DNA of 64,000 nt from WJMT01 sp964624145 (GCA_964624145.1 CAZUXT010000007.1:1-64000); one strand, 5' to 3'; counted from the stretch's first letter, positions 24,297-33,457 are shown. The notes: generated by a model not told the origin, from the sequence alone. Translations and numbers: made by a program.

Positions 24297-26723
24297 TCAG
24301 AACCTGGTTCCCAGAGTTAAATACAGAACATCTTGAGTTTTTTTAGGGAACGCAAAGCTTTTGCTTCCCAGTCCGTAGGTGAGTTCTGCAGTTCCTAGAG
24401 GTGTGTAAACCTGTATTCCAAGGCCTGCTCCCCATAAAATCTCAGGTGAATATGTTTTCTCAGGGAAGCGTTTCTCAACATCAAAAGCTATGTTTGACAT
24501 GCATCTTAAATGAATCAGATTGTTAAGGTTATAGCGGTAATCAACCCTTAATATTTTAATCTTGTTAGCAAAAACCTGGTCATAATCCATTCCGATAAAT
24601 GTCAAAGGCCTTCCCTTATTAAAAAATTTGTATAAGGGAAGAGAATGGGAGCTCGTGCCAACAAAGGCATATAACCTCAGAGTGTGATCCTTATACGTAC
24701 TATACATATCAGCGGACAGGCCGAAAAGTTGATATTCTTTATCTGAGCCGAGTTTTTTAAGGCTTGCTTCATATTCGGCTTTCAAATACATACCTTGTGA
24801 GGGGAGCAGAACATCATCCAGAGTGTCGATGGTAAAAGTAGCGCAGATTTTCCGGAGTGATTCTTTTAATTCCGGGAAATAAAAGTCTCCGATATCAGAG
24901 GCATCTTTTCTCAAAATCATAAATTCCTGATGGATCCCGATTTCTGAATTGATGGTGTTTGAAAGAAGAAATCCGGCTCCGAATCCCAAATCCCAACTGC
25001 GGTTTCTGTAGTTTAACAGAACTTGACCCGTGCCGTCGAAGATATGAGTCGGTATATCTTTATATTCTAAATTGAAATAGGGATAAGCCGGAACAGCAAA
25101 ACTGCGTGTGGGATAGTAGAGTGACGAATGGAAACGGGTCAAACCGATGAATTGAAATTCATTTTCAGACCTGAGTCCGGGAAAGAGAACATTGTTGGCA
25201 TTAAAAGCAGCCACACCCACTATCTTATGTCTGTCATCATAACGTACTCCCACATGATAAGAGTTCTGTTCTGACTCTTTCACAGACAAATGCAGTCTGA
25301 CTTCATTTTTTTCTATAGGAATGATTTCATATTGAATGTTCGTAAAATATCCAAGGCTGTACATTTTCAATATCTTATTCTTTATCTCGGGCTCGTCGAA
25401 CCGGGTATCCTTTTTAAGCCCGAACAATCTTTCAATAAAAAGAACTGAAAGATTTGTGTTTCCTGTTATGGATAACTTTTTTACTATGGGATTTTCAGTT
25501 TCTTCAAGTGTCACAATGAGCTTGACTTCATCAGAAGAGACCGGAATGATTTTATAACCCAGACTTTTCAGCCTCAGGTCTTGCCTTACTTTAGGAAATT
25601 TTTTTTTCAGCTCCTCAGCTTCAAACGGCCTGCCTTTTTCGATCTCCAGCTTGGATATGATGACTTTATACGGGATTGTTTTGAGGCCCTTTATATGTAT
25701 GCTTTGAATGACAGGATTGTCAATCGTTGTTTTTTTTGTGCTCAAATATTCACTTTCCAGAATTTGCCGCTTTTCAAGCATCTCCTTCAATACAGGCCAG
25801 CTCCTTTCAGCGGCTTTGTCTCCTTCTTTTATAATCCCTTTTAATTTATCCTCATAAATAAAGTCGAACATTGTATACGCTTTCAAATCCGGTTTGATCA
25901 CAAAATCAGCCTGAGATGCATTGATAAAGGAGTGGTTGAGCTCCACGATTTTTATGCTCTGTTCCAAGATAGAAAATGCGGAGGCAAGATCTTTTCTTTC
26001 ATAAAATGGTTTGTTCAAGTCTACGGCAATAACAATATCGGCTCCCATTTCCTTGGCCACATTGACGGGAAGATTGTTTAAAAGCCCTCCGTCTATCAAG
26101 AGATAATCCTTCCAGTCCACCGGACTGAAAACAGAAGGAATGGACATAGTCGAACGCATGGCCTTGGATAAGGAGCCGTTTCCCAATACTACTTCCTTTC
26201 CTGAGATCAAATCAACCGCCACACACCGGAACGGAATAGGGAGTTCATCAAAGTCATTCAAATGTTCGAAAGGGATTGTGAGGGAAGAGAAAAATAGCGA
26301 GATTTTCTGACCGTAAATAAGGCCGCTGGGTGGCGTGGGCACAAAGCCTTCAGCTCCGAATTCAAATTGATATTTCCCGCTGAGTCTCTTTTGGAAAAAA
26401 GGCTGTATTGACCTTTTGGGAGTATCGGAAAAAAAAGAGCTCCAATCCATGTTCTCAGCGAGTTCCTGTATTTCCCTGCCGCTGTAACCCATAGAATAAA
26501 GAGCCGCAACGATGCCTCCCATACTGGTTCCTGCTATACAGTCGACAGGGATTTGATGCGCATCCAGCATTTTAAGGATGCCTATATGGGCAAGCCCGAG
26601 AGCACCGCCTCCGTCCAGCACTAGTCCGATTTTTGGCCTCTTTTCTGCAAAGACACGACTGTTCAAAAAAAGGACAAACAAAAGAAAAAAGAATACGAGG
26701 CCTTTTTTTATTTTGTGATGCAT
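24297..26723 (-). CDS. Patatin-like phospholipase with BamA-type outer-membrane barrel (PlpD-like)
   Basis: An 808-residue outer-membrane protein. Signal peptide about 1-26. Patatin domain about 30-320 with the Gly-rich Asp-Gly-Gly-Gly-Ala-Leu-Gly oxyanion loop, nucleophile Ser67 in Gly-Thr-Ser-Met-Gly and Asp211 in Asp-Gly-Gly. POTRA-like region about 335-490, then a beta-barrel ending in Phe. This order matches the type Vd autotransporter PlpD, a lipase anchored by its own barrel. Start 26723 gives the signal peptide; the 40 residues upstream in frame are not part of it. The gene follows the S9 peptidase by 22 bases. Confidence 0.9.
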   Translation of the reverse strand: MHHKIKKGLVFFFLLFVLFLNSRVFAEKRPKIGLVLDGGGALGLAHIGILKMLDAHQIPVDCIAGTSMGGIVAALYSMGYSGREIQELAENMDWSSFFSDTPKRSIQPFFQKRLSGKYQFEFGAEGFVPTPPSGLIYGQKISLFFSSLTIPFEHLNDFDELPIPFRCVAVDLISGKEVVLGNGSLSKAMRSTMSIPSVFSPVDWKDYLLIDGGLLNNLPVNVAKEMGADIVIAVDLNKPFYERKDLASAFSILEQSIKIVELNHSFINASQADFVIKPDLKAYTMFDFIYEDKLKGIIKEGDKAAERSWPVLKEMLEKRQILESEYLSTKKTTIDNPVIQSIHIKGLKTIPYKVIISKLEIEKGRPFEAEELKKKFPKVRQDLRLKSLGYKIIPVSSDEVKLIVTLEETENPIVKKLSITGNTNLSVLFIERLFGLKKDTRFDEPEIKNKILKMYSLGYFTNIQYEIIPIEKNEVRLHLSVKESEQNSYHVGVRYDDRHKIVGVAAFNANNVLFPGLRSENEFQFIGLTRFHSSLYYPTRSFAVPAYPYFNLEYKDIPTHIFDGTGQVLLNYRNRSWDLGFGAGFLLSNTINSEIGIHQEFMILRKDASDIGDFYFPELKESLRKICATFTIDTLDDVLLPSQGMYLKAEYEASLKKLGSDKEYQLFGLSADMYSTYKDHTLRLYAFVGTSSHSLPLYKFFNKGRPLTFIGMDYDQVFANKIKILRVDYRYNLNNLIHLRCMSNIAFDVEKRFPEKTYSPEILWGAGLGIQVYTPLGTAELTYGLGSKSFAFPKKTQDVLYLTLGTRF

Positions 26724-26745
26724 TGAAATGAATTCATATCCCTTG

Positions 26746-28845
26746 TTATTTTTCTTGTTTTGAAAGAAACCGGTCAAAAAAATCAGCCGCGGATGCGTAT
26801 ACTTTGAGCCAGTTATAATGACATAAAAACCCATGGACCTCATCCGGAAGGATCAAGGTTTCGACATGGGCTATCCCAAGTTTTCTTAAGCGGTGCACCA
26901 GATCGGTTGTCTGGATGAAGTCCACGTTTCTGTCATCATCGCCATGAACAAAAAGAACAGGGGAAGACCAAAACTCAACATCTGCTACTGGAGAAGACTT
27001 GAAAGCTTCATTCATGACATCTTCTCCATAAAGGCCCCATCCGCCGCCATTTCTTCTCCTTCCTCTTAAAGACCAGTCATGCACACCGTGGAGGTCAACG
27101 CCGGCAGAGAAGAGATCAGAATCCCTTGCCAGTCCCATGGCTGTTAAATAACCTCCGTAGGACCCCCCCCAAAGACCGATCCTGTCGGAGTTGACATCCG
27201 AGCGTCTTTGCAGGTAAAGGCCCGCTGATACGATATCCTGATACTCTGATGCCCCTCTGGGTCCCTGTTCAGGTGCGTTTCTGAAATTATAACCGTATCC
27301 GATTCCGGAACGGTAGTTAACAGAAAGCACAATAATGCCCCTGCTGGCTAAATACTGGTTCATGGCATAGGCATTGTGATAATATCCTCTCATGTGCCAT
27401 CCTAAAAGCATCTGTCGGATGGGTCCTCCGTGCATGAAAATCACAGCCGGCTGTTTTTCTCCGGGTTTCGAGTCTTTCGGCACAAAGAGCTGGCAGTGGA
27501 TTTTGTAGTTATCGGGAGATTTGATTACCACTTGCTGAGGATTGACAAGTTTTTTTGATGAAAAGACATCAGAAATGAGCTCGGAAGCCATAAGCCTTGA
27601 TTCATCCTGTAGCTGCTTCTTATAGGCAGGAGCTGCGGGTTGTGTTGCTGATGAACAGATAAACACCAAGTCTTTGCTATCCGGAGTTAGAACAGGAGAC
27701 CATTCAATACCATTTCCCTTAGTAAGGCACTGTGATTTTCCCCCTGATACAGGAACAGACCAGATATGACGGCGGTCAGTATCATCTTTATTCGAATTAA
27801 AAAGAAGCTGTTTTTTGTCAAGAGAAAGGAAACTGTCTTCAACTTCATAATCTCCGGGAGTGAGTGAAATGAGCTTGTTCTTTTTTAATGAGAAGGAATA
27901 GAGATGCATCCACTTCTCATGTTCGGAATAAAAGACCAGGTGACTGTCATCAGCCCATCTCAGAGTCTCTGAAGGATAGTATTGAGCGAAACCACCAGTG
28001 GCATTCGGGCATTCCCATATGGTTGTTGCTTTTTTGGAATGTATATCAGCCAACATTATCTTGAATTTTATCCCTCCTTGAAAAGAGGAGCCGGTATCTC
28101 CCAAAAAGCGAATAAAAGCTACGTATTTCCCGCAGGGAGACCAAACCGGATAACCGTCTCTTCCCACCGAAGGATCGACCCAGCTTATTGATTTTTCCGT
28201 AAAGTCATAAATTCCAATAAAACTGTGATCGTCTCTTTGGCTCACGAATGCCAGTTTGCTCCCGTCAGGAGACCATTCCTGAGCACTATTTCTTCCTCTC
28301 GCCTTAAAAAGATAACGGGGCCTAGAATCTTCTTTTATATCAGAAATGTACACATCACCGTGATAGCCGAAGGCCATTTTGTTCTCAGTCGGAGAGCAAA
28401 GAGGGGAGGAACCCCTTCCGATTCTCCATAAGCTCCCGTTATTCAGATTGACCGCCCATACGGCCTGCTCAACTCCCTCAGGATTGGAAGTCGGGTTTGG
28501 ATTTTCACTGCTTCTATTCTCAGCGCCTCCTCTTACGTAGAGAAGGAGGGTGCCGTCATGATTGAACTCAAGCTCTCCTATTTCCTGTCCGTCATCTTCA
28601 TTATAGGAAGTTACGGGTTTTGCTTTGTACTCAGGGCCCCTTGCAATCCAAATATTTCTTTTCCCCTGAGAATTAAAGACCCAGGCCACAAGGTCTGCTT
28701 TTGGGGAGACCTGGAGGTTTGAAGGAAAAGAGTAACTTAAAATATCTTTTAAACCGAATTCTCCGGTATCCGCGGGAAACATCAAGGAAACCAAAATTAG
28801 AGAGGCCCATAAAAAAACGGACAGTCTTAGAATCGATTTTTTCAT
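26746..28845 (-). CDS. Secreted S9-family peptidase (prolyl oligopeptidase / DPP-IV-like)
   Basis: A 699-residue secreted serine peptidase. Residues 1-24 are a signal peptide. A beta-propeller (about 40-400, with repeated Trp-Ser-Pro-Asp/Cys-Gly motifs) precedes the alpha/beta-hydrolase domain. Catalytic Ser562 is in Gly-Gly-Ser-Tyr-Gly-Gly, the Asp in His-Gly-Asp-Asp-Asp-Arg-Asn-Val, and the His in Asp-Glu-Val-His-Gly-Phe. It should release dipeptides or process oligopeptides. The ATG at 28845 has AGGAGAGAGAGA directly upstream and is preferred over 28869. It forms a minus-strand pair with the patatin-BamA gene. Confidence 0.93.
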   Translation of the reverse strand: MKKSILRLSVFLWASLILVSLMFPADTGEFGLKDILSYSFPSNLQVSPKADLVAWVFNSQGKRNIWIARGPEYKAKPVTSYNEDDGQEIGELEFNHDGTLLLYVRGGAENRSSENPNPTSNPEGVEQAVWAVNLNNGSLWRIGRGSSPLCSPTENKMAFGYHGDVYISDIKEDSRPRYLFKARGRNSAQEWSPDGSKLAFVSQRDDHSFIGIYDFTEKSISWVDPSVGRDGYPVWSPCGKYVAFIRFLGDTGSSFQGGIKFKIMLADIHSKKATTIWECPNATGGFAQYYPSETLRWADDSHLVFYSEHEKWMHLYSFSLKKNKLISLTPGDYEVEDSFLSLDKKQLLFNSNKDDTDRRHIWSVPVSGGKSQCLTKGNGIEWSPVLTPDSKDLVFICSSATQPAAPAYKKQLQDESRLMASELISDVFSSKKLVNPQQVVIKSPDNYKIHCQLFVPKDSKPGEKQPAVIFMHGGPIRQMLLGWHMRGYYHNAYAMNQYLASRGIIVLSVNYRSGIGYGYNFRNAPEQGPRGASEYQDIVSAGLYLQRRSDVNSDRIGLWGGSYGGYLTAMGLARDSDLFSAGVDLHGVHDWSLRGRRRNGGGWGLYGEDVMNEAFKSSPVADVEFWSSPVLFVHGDDDRNVDFIQTTDLVHRLRKLGIAHVETLILPDEVHGFLCHYNWLKVYASAADFFDRFLSKQEK

Positions 28846-29005
28846 TCTCTCTCTCCTATAAAAAGCCATGCAACATCACTGTTTATGTTGAAATGATATA
28901 ACATAATCTGTTTTTTTAAAAATTAAAAGTATAAAATATATCAATTTTTTCCTTACATTTCCGACTAAAGACAATGGATGTTTATAAAAAAGGAGAAATA
29001 AATCT

Positions 29006-29389
29006 ATTTTTAAAAAAGAAAGTGTTCTCATCGTAGAAGATGAAATCATCATTGCCCTTGACATAAAGTACACTGTTGAGAGTATGGGATTTCTTGCGTC
29101 GGGAATCATTTCTTCAGGGGAAGAATCAATAGAAAAAGTCCCGAAAATCTCTCCGGATTTTATACTTATGGATATAAAACTGAGCGGGAAAATAGACGGA
29201 ATTCACGCGGCAAAAAGAATCTACAGTAAATACAATATCCCATCCATATTTATTACAGCTTATAGTGATGAAAAAAGCTTAAAAAGAATTAAAGGAAATG
29301 ATTTGTTTTATGCTATAAGTAAACCCTTCTCTGAATACGAACTTTACGATACCATAAATAAAACAAGGGAAAAGTTTAGACTGTCTTAA
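29006..29389 (+). CDS. Single-domain response regulator with an apparent ATT start
   Basis: A receiver-only protein of about 127 residues. The reading frame contains Val-Leu-Ile-Val-Glu-Asp-Glu, Met-Asp-Ile-Lys-Leu-Ser-Gly-Lys-Ile-Asp-Gly, Thr-Ala-Tyr and Ser-Lys-Pro-Phe, so both the acidic pocket and the phospho-acceptor Asp are present. The first ATG (29084) would cut off the acidic pocket. Upstream in frame there is no ATG, GTG or TTG, but an ATT at 29006 lies ten bases after AGGAG (28991-28995). I take ATT as the start. A sequencing error that hides an ATG is the alternative. It resembles the receiver at 39084-39443. Confidence 0.7.
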   Translation: MFKKESVLIVEDEIIIALDIKYTVESMGFLASGIISSGEESIEKVPKISPDFILMDIKLSGKIDGIHAAKRIYSKYNIPSIFITAYSDEKSLKRIKGNDLFYAISKPFSEYELYDTINKTREKFRLS

Positions 29390-29450
29390 GCGCAGAAGGG
29401 TTCCCTATTATATCTCTCATTTCATTTACTTGTAAATAATCCAGATTGAC

Positions 29451-29479
29451 TTGCGCCAAAAGTAAAAATTGTCGATAAT
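29451..29479 (+). promoter_or_regulatory. Putative promoter of the nitrilase-like gene
   Basis: TTGCGC at 29451-29456 (3/6), a 17-base spacer and GATAAT at 29474-29479 (5/6), 21 bases before the GTG start. Confidence 0.38.
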
Positions 29480-29499
29480 ACTGTGAAGAGGAGAAAAAA

Positions 29500-30342
29500 G
29501 TGAAGATCGCCCTTATTCAGCAATCGTTCACCAGAAACAAAGAGGATAACATACAAAAAGGAATCCGTGCATTTAGAAAGGCAGCGGAAAACGGAGCTCA
29601 ACTGATATCCTATGCGGAACTGGGTTTCTCTTATTTTCTTCCTCAGAAACCGGCAAGCCCGGAAGATATTGACAGGGCTGAGCCCATACCGGGTCCCATA
29701 ACTGAAATATTTATAAAACTGGCGGAGGAATATGAAGTCGTGACCGTGCTGAATCTTTTCGAAAGGGATGGAGACAAGACTTATGACTCTTCTCCTGTGA
29801 TTGATTCCAATGGAGAGATTCTCGGGGTTGTAAGAATGGTCCATATAATGGATGGAATGGGATTTTATGAAAAGGGCTATTACTCCCCTGGAAATTCTCA
29901 TGAGTTCGTGTACAGAACAGCCGTAGGAAAGGTTGGAATTGCTGTTTGCTATGACCGACATTTTCCCGAGTATATGAGAAATCTCGCCTTAAACGGGGCA
30001 GAAATCGTCCTGATCCCGCAGGCAGGTGCTAAAGGTGAATGGCCGGAAGGCATGTTCGAGGCAGAAATAAGGGTCGCTGCTTTTCAGAACGGATACTTTG
30101 CTGCTTTGACGAATCGAGTGGGAAAAGAAGACAGATTGATTTTTGCTGGGGAGTCATTTGTGGTAAATCCGGAAGGGAACGTCATAGCTCGGGCTCCAAA
30201 GGAAAAAGATTCCATTCTTTATGCTCAGTGCGATCTGGATGAGGTTCATCGATGCACAGCCAAGAAGTATTTTTTGATGGACCGTAGGCCGGAATACTAT
30301 CAGAAGTTTAGAATAACGGAAAAAGCAAAAAGCGAGGGGTGA
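29500..30342 (+). CDS. Nitrilase-superfamily (carbon-nitrogen hydrolase) protein lacking the catalytic Lys
   Basis: A 280-residue protein with the nitrilase fold, close to N-carbamoylputrescine amidase/ureidopropionase-like members. Catalytic Glu40 (Tyr-Ala-Glu-Leu-Gly-Phe) and Cys150 (Val-Cys-Tyr-Asp-Arg-His-Phe-Pro-Glu) are present. The usual Lys two residues before the conserved His is Met113 (Arg-Met-Val-His-Ile), read clearly from the codons aga atg gtc cat. The Glu-Lys-Cys triad is thus incomplete, so activity is doubtful or changed. GTG start with AGAGGAG upstream. A NusG-like gene follows by four bases. Confidence 0.85.
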   Translation: MKIALIQQSFTRNKEDNIQKGIRAFRKAAENGAQLISYAELGFSYFLPQKPASPEDIDRAEPIPGPITEIFIKLAEEYEVVTVLNLFERDGDKTYDSSPVIDSNGEILGVVRMVHIMDGMGFYEKGYYSPGNSHEFVYRTAVGKVGIAVCYDRHFPEYMRNLALNGAEIVLIPQAGAKGEWPEGMFEAEIRVAAFQNGYFAALTNRVGKEDRLIFAGESFVVNPEGNVIARAPKEKDSILYAQCDLDEVHRCTAKKYFLMDRRPEYYQKFRITEKAKSEG

Positions 30343-30346
30343 TTGA

Positions 30347-30826
30347 ATGGAAAACTGGTTTGTGCTGAACACAAAGCCAAAGAAAGAGTTTCAAGTGGAA
30401 AAGCTGTTTCATGAAGGTGGTTTTAAAGTCTATAATCCAAAATACAAACAGGAAAACAGAATACTTCCCTTTTTTTCAGGATATGAGTTTGTCTGTTTCG
30501 ATCATCCAGGTCAGTATAAGAAAGTCAAATACACAAGAGGCGTCAAGAGGATCGTCGGAAACAAAGAGGGCCCTATTCCTGTTTCAGAAAAAATCATAGA
30601 GGAAATCAAGAAAAGAGAAATCAACGGATTTATTGAATTAGATAAATACGGGAGCGAGCCTGAGGCAGGGGATGAAGTGCAAATAATGGAAGGAGCCATG
30701 AAGGGATTAAAGGGGATTTTTAAAAAAGAACTGAATCCGAGAGAAAGGGCCATAGTACTTATGAACTATGTTTCGTATCAAGGTCATGTCGTTATTGAGA
30801 AAAAAAAGTTAAAAAAAGTGCTGTAA
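30347..30826 (+). CDS. NusG paralogue (RfaH/UpxY/LoaP-type specialised transcription factor)
   Basis: A 159-residue protein. The NGN domain (1-100) starts Trp-Phe-Val-Leu-Asn-Thr-Lys-Pro-Lys-Lys-Glu, the usual opening of NusG relatives, and the C-terminal KOW domain has Ala-Gly-Asp-Glu-Val-Gln-Ile-Met-Glu-Gly-Ala-Met-Lys-Gly-Leu. Specialised NusG proteins ride on RNA polymerase and allow read-through of long operons, often for polysaccharides. It lies four bases after the nitrilase-like gene and converges with the threonine dehydratase gene. The true target operon cannot be seen; the glycan-like locus about 9-20 kb upstream is a candidate (inference). SD GAGGGG is present. Confidence 0.82.
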   Translation: MENWFVLNTKPKKEFQVEKLFHEGGFKVYNPKYKQENRILPFFSGYEFVCFDHPGQYKKVKYTRGVKRIVGNKEGPIPVSEKIIEEIKKREINGFIELDKYGSEPEAGDEVQIMEGAMKGLKGIFKKELNPRERAIVLMNYVSYQGHVVIEKKKLKKVL

Positions 30827-30833
30827 GAATCTT

Positions 30834-31805
30834 CTATAAAATTTTTTTGAGCTGTGCGGTGTCTATTTTTGATCCGCTGATAATCAAGCCTATGTTTTTA
30901 TTTCTAAATTTCTCTGATTCCTTTATAAGAGCAGCTACTGTAAGAGCTGCGGCGCCTTCTATCAAATAATGCTCTTTTTCAATAAAGAGCTTCAGAGCCT
31001 TCGCGATTTCTTTCTCTGACACCAAAACAAATTTGTCAGCATATTTTTTGCACAGGTCATATGTGATGGAATCCTTTTCAATTCCGCCAGCTGTACCGTC
31101 AGACAAGGTTGGTTTTGATTCCATTTTGATGATTTTTCCTGCTTTAACGGACTCGGCCATAACAGGAGAGTTTTCAGGCTGGACTCCTATGATCTCGATC
31201 TCAGGTATTTTATTTTTCAGATATCCTGCGATTCCGGACAGGAGCCCTCCCCCGCCAACAGGGATAATGACCGTATCCATTTCAGGTATCTGTTCCAGAA
31301 GCTCCATTCCTATGGTTCCCTGTCCCGCAATGATATGACCATCATTATAAGGTGATATATAGGAAGCCTTTCTTGCGCTGGCTTCTTTTTTGGCCGCCAT
31401 TTCCGATTCAAGGCAGTCATCTCCAAAAATCCTGATCTCAGGGCCAAATGATTTTAATGCCTCAATTTTTGCACCCGGGGCATAAGAAGGCAGAAAAAGC
31501 GTTGCATTGATGCCTAATTTTTTTGCTATATAGGCAACAGCCGCTCCGTGATTGCCAGAAGAAGCGGTTACAATACCTCTTTTTTTTTGCTCCTCATTCA
31601 GGGATAGAATCTTATTCAGAGCGCCCCTTAGCTTAAAAGAACCGGTTATCTGGATATTTTCCAATTTAAGGAATACTCTGCTTTTTATTATTTCGCTCAA
31701 ATAAAAGGATTGTTCTAAAGGTGTGCGTCTTATAAACTTACGTATTCTCTTCCGGGCTTTTCTGTATTCCTTTTCAAAGTCTGTTGTTTTATTTGAAAGG
31801 TTCAT
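30834..31805 (-). CDS. Threonine/serine ammonia-lyase (PLP-dependent)
   Basis: A 323-residue PLP enzyme that deaminates threonine to 2-oxobutyrate (or serine to pyruvate). The PLP Lys is in Gly-Ser-Phe-Lys-Leu-Arg-Gly-Ala near 52, Ser-Ser-Gly-Asn-His-Gly near 78, and the phosphate loop Gly-Gly-Gly-Gly-Leu near 180. It has no ACT regulatory domain, so it resembles the catabolic (TdcB-like) type rather than allosteric IlvA. The ATG at 31805 has AGGAGGT upstream. Its start overlaps the permease gene by 17 bases, so amino-acid uptake and breakdown are encoded together. Confidence 0.9.
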   Translation of the reverse strand: MNLSNKTTDFEKEYRKARKRIRKFIRRTPLEQSFYLSEIIKSRVFLKLENIQITGSFKLRGALNKILSLNEEQKKRGIVTASSGNHGAAVAYIAKKLGINATLFLPSYAPGAKIEALKSFGPEIRIFGDDCLESEMAAKKEASARKASYISPYNDGHIIAGQGTIGMELLEQIPEMDTVIIPVGGGGLLSGIAGYLKNKIPEIEIIGVQPENSPVMAESVKAGKIIKMESKPTLSDGTAGGIEKDSITYDLCKKYADKFVLVSEKEIAKALKLFIEKEHYLIEGAAALTVAALIKESEKFRNKNIGLIISGSKIDTAQLKKIL

Positions 31806-33240
31806 TGACACCTCCTCTCTTTTCTCTGTCAATTTGTTTGGATGCGGATGCCTTTCGTCTCCAGTAATAATAAACAGGTATACCCAGGAGAACGAGAACG
31901 ATTCCTGCTGATGATTCGACTGTTTTTTCAATCAAGGTGTTAATAAGGATGCCCGTGGAAGCAAGTATGAATAGGGCAGGGATGAAGGGATAGCCCCACG
32001 TTTTATAAGGCCGCTTCATCATTGGATATTTTTTTCTTAAAGTGAAAACCGAAGCGGCTGCCGCTGCCCAAAACGCAATGGCGGCAAACATGGCAAATGT
32101 AAAGATTTGTTCGAATGAGCCCAGGAGAGTCAGGAAGGACGCCCATAGAGCCTGCAAGAGAATGGCTGCCCCCGGAGTGTGAAATTTTGGATGTACCTTT
32201 GAGATTTGTTTAAAAAACAGCCTGTCTTTGGCCATAGCATAATACACTCGTGGACCGGTCAGTATAGAGCCGTTCAAAGAGCCAAACGTGGATATTATGA
32301 CGGCTAGGGATATAAAAATTCCTGTTGAAGTCCCGAATAAAGAAGAGGTGGCCTTCTCTGCTATTCTTACCACGCCTATCATTTCCGGGATGGGAAGTGC
32401 GCATAAGTAAATAAAGTTTATAAGAAGATACAGGAGTGTAACTCCTAAAGTTCCAAAAAAAAGCGCTTTGGGAAGATTTTTCTCCGGTTTTTTTATCTCC
32501 CCGGCTACAAAATTCACGTTATTCCATCCGTCAAAAGCCCATGACACAGCGACCAGGGCTACTCCAAATCCGATAACGAGTTGGGATAGGCTCATCCCTG
32601 TGGGATTTAAAGTGAGGTCTGCGGACGTGCTTTTTCCTAAAGCAAATCCAAGAATAATTATAGTGCAAATGGTTCCTATCTTTACAACGGTTATGAAATT
32701 CTGGATCCCTTTTCCTAATCCCACTCCTAAAAAATTACACAGAGACAAAAAGGCAATGATCCCTACTCCGACCAGCTGGCCAGCAGAAAGAGAGTAAGTA
32801 AGGGGCTTTTGAAAGAAATTGATATCAAATGAAAAGAGTATGTTGTGGGTGGAAAGAGGAGGAAAGAGATGGCCTGTGTATTCAGAAAAGGCAAGAGCAA
32901 GGCCAGCTATGCCTCCGGTCATATACACCAGGAAGAGTATCCATCCAAAAAGAAATCCGGCCAGCGGGCCGTAGGCTTTTTTGAGATAAACATACTGCCC
33001 TCCGGCTTCAGGCATGGCTGCTCCCAGTTCAGCATAGGTCAAAGCGCCGGCAAAAGTAAGGAGCCCTCCCACTACCCATGCTAGAAGAATAAGAGGGGCT
33101 GAGGGTATTGATTTTGCCATTATTCCCGTGGTTAGAAATATTCCGGAGCCAATGACAATGCCCATCATCACCATTGTGGAATCAAAGAGTCCGAGCTGAC
33201 GGACCAGCTTGCTCTGTTTGTTCTGTCTGTTTTCTTCCAT
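31789..33240 (-). CDS. APC-superfamily amino-acid permease
   Basis: A 483-residue transporter with about twelve membrane helices. The first has Val-Ile-Gly-Ser-Gly-Ile-Phe, the substrate and ion site of APC carriers, and the third is preceded by Ala-Leu-Thr-Tyr-Ala-Glu-Leu. Overall it resembles LAT-like/serine-threonine exchangers. The ATG at 33240 gives a normal length (33309 adds 23 unlikely residues) and lies about six bases after the predicted transcription start, with no ribosome site visible. Overlap with the threonine dehydratase gene suggests import of threonine, serine or branched-chain substrates (inference). Confidence 0.9.
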   Translation of the reverse strand: MEENRQNKQSKLVRQLGLFDSTMVMMGIVIGSGIFLTTGIMAKSIPSAPLILLAWVVGGLLTFAGALTYAELGAAMPEAGGQYVYLKKAYGPLAGFLFGWILFLVYMTGGIAGLALAFSEYTGHLFPPLSTHNILFSFDINFFQKPLTYSLSAGQLVGVGIIAFLSLCNFLGVGLGKGIQNFITVVKIGTICTIIILGFALGKSTSADLTLNPTGMSLSQLVIGFGVALVAVSWAFDGWNNVNFVAGEIKKPEKNLPKALFFGTLGVTLLYLLINFIYLCALPIPEMIGVVRIAEKATSSLFGTSTGIFISLAVIISTFGSLNGSILTGPRVYYAMAKDRLFFKQISKVHPKFHTPGAAILLQALWASFLTLLGSFEQIFTFAMFAAIAFWAAAAASVFTLRKKYPMMKRPYKTWGYPFIPALFILASTGILINTLIEKTVESSAGIVLVLLGIPVYYYWRRKASASKQIDREKRGGVNEPFK

Positions 33241-33253
33241 GTCGGATATTATG

Positions 33254-33282
33254 TTTATAATATATTTTTCTGCAACTTTAAA
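33254..33282 (-). promoter_or_regulatory. Putative promoter of the permease/dehydratase operon
   Basis: On the minus strand TTTAAA (33282-33277), a 17-base spacer and TATAAA (33259-33254). The start would be near 33247, only a few bases before the ATG at 33240. Confidence 0.42.
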
Positions 33283-33295
33283 CTCATTTAATGTA

Positions 33296-33400
33296 CCTGC
33301 ACTATTCATAAAAAAATGGCGATGAGCATTTTTTTGCCATTAAGGCAGGCCACACCTGAATTTCATTAGGCTCTCTTCAACCTCGACTTGTTCATCATCC
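33296..33400 (+). repeat. Dispersed intergenic repeat, copy A
   Basis: Contains two conserved blocks: CTATTCATAAAAAAATGGCG at 33300-33320 (with one extra leading base) followed by a hairpin partner CATTTTTTT, and ACCTCGACTTGTTCATCATC at 33380-33399. Both blocks recur in inverted orientation at 43421-43493 with different spacing, and the first recurs at 53635-53675. Confidence 0.75.
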
Positions 33401-33457
33401 TGGTATATACTGTATTTCTCATAAGGAATCCAAGATAAAAAAAACAGGAGAAATGAC

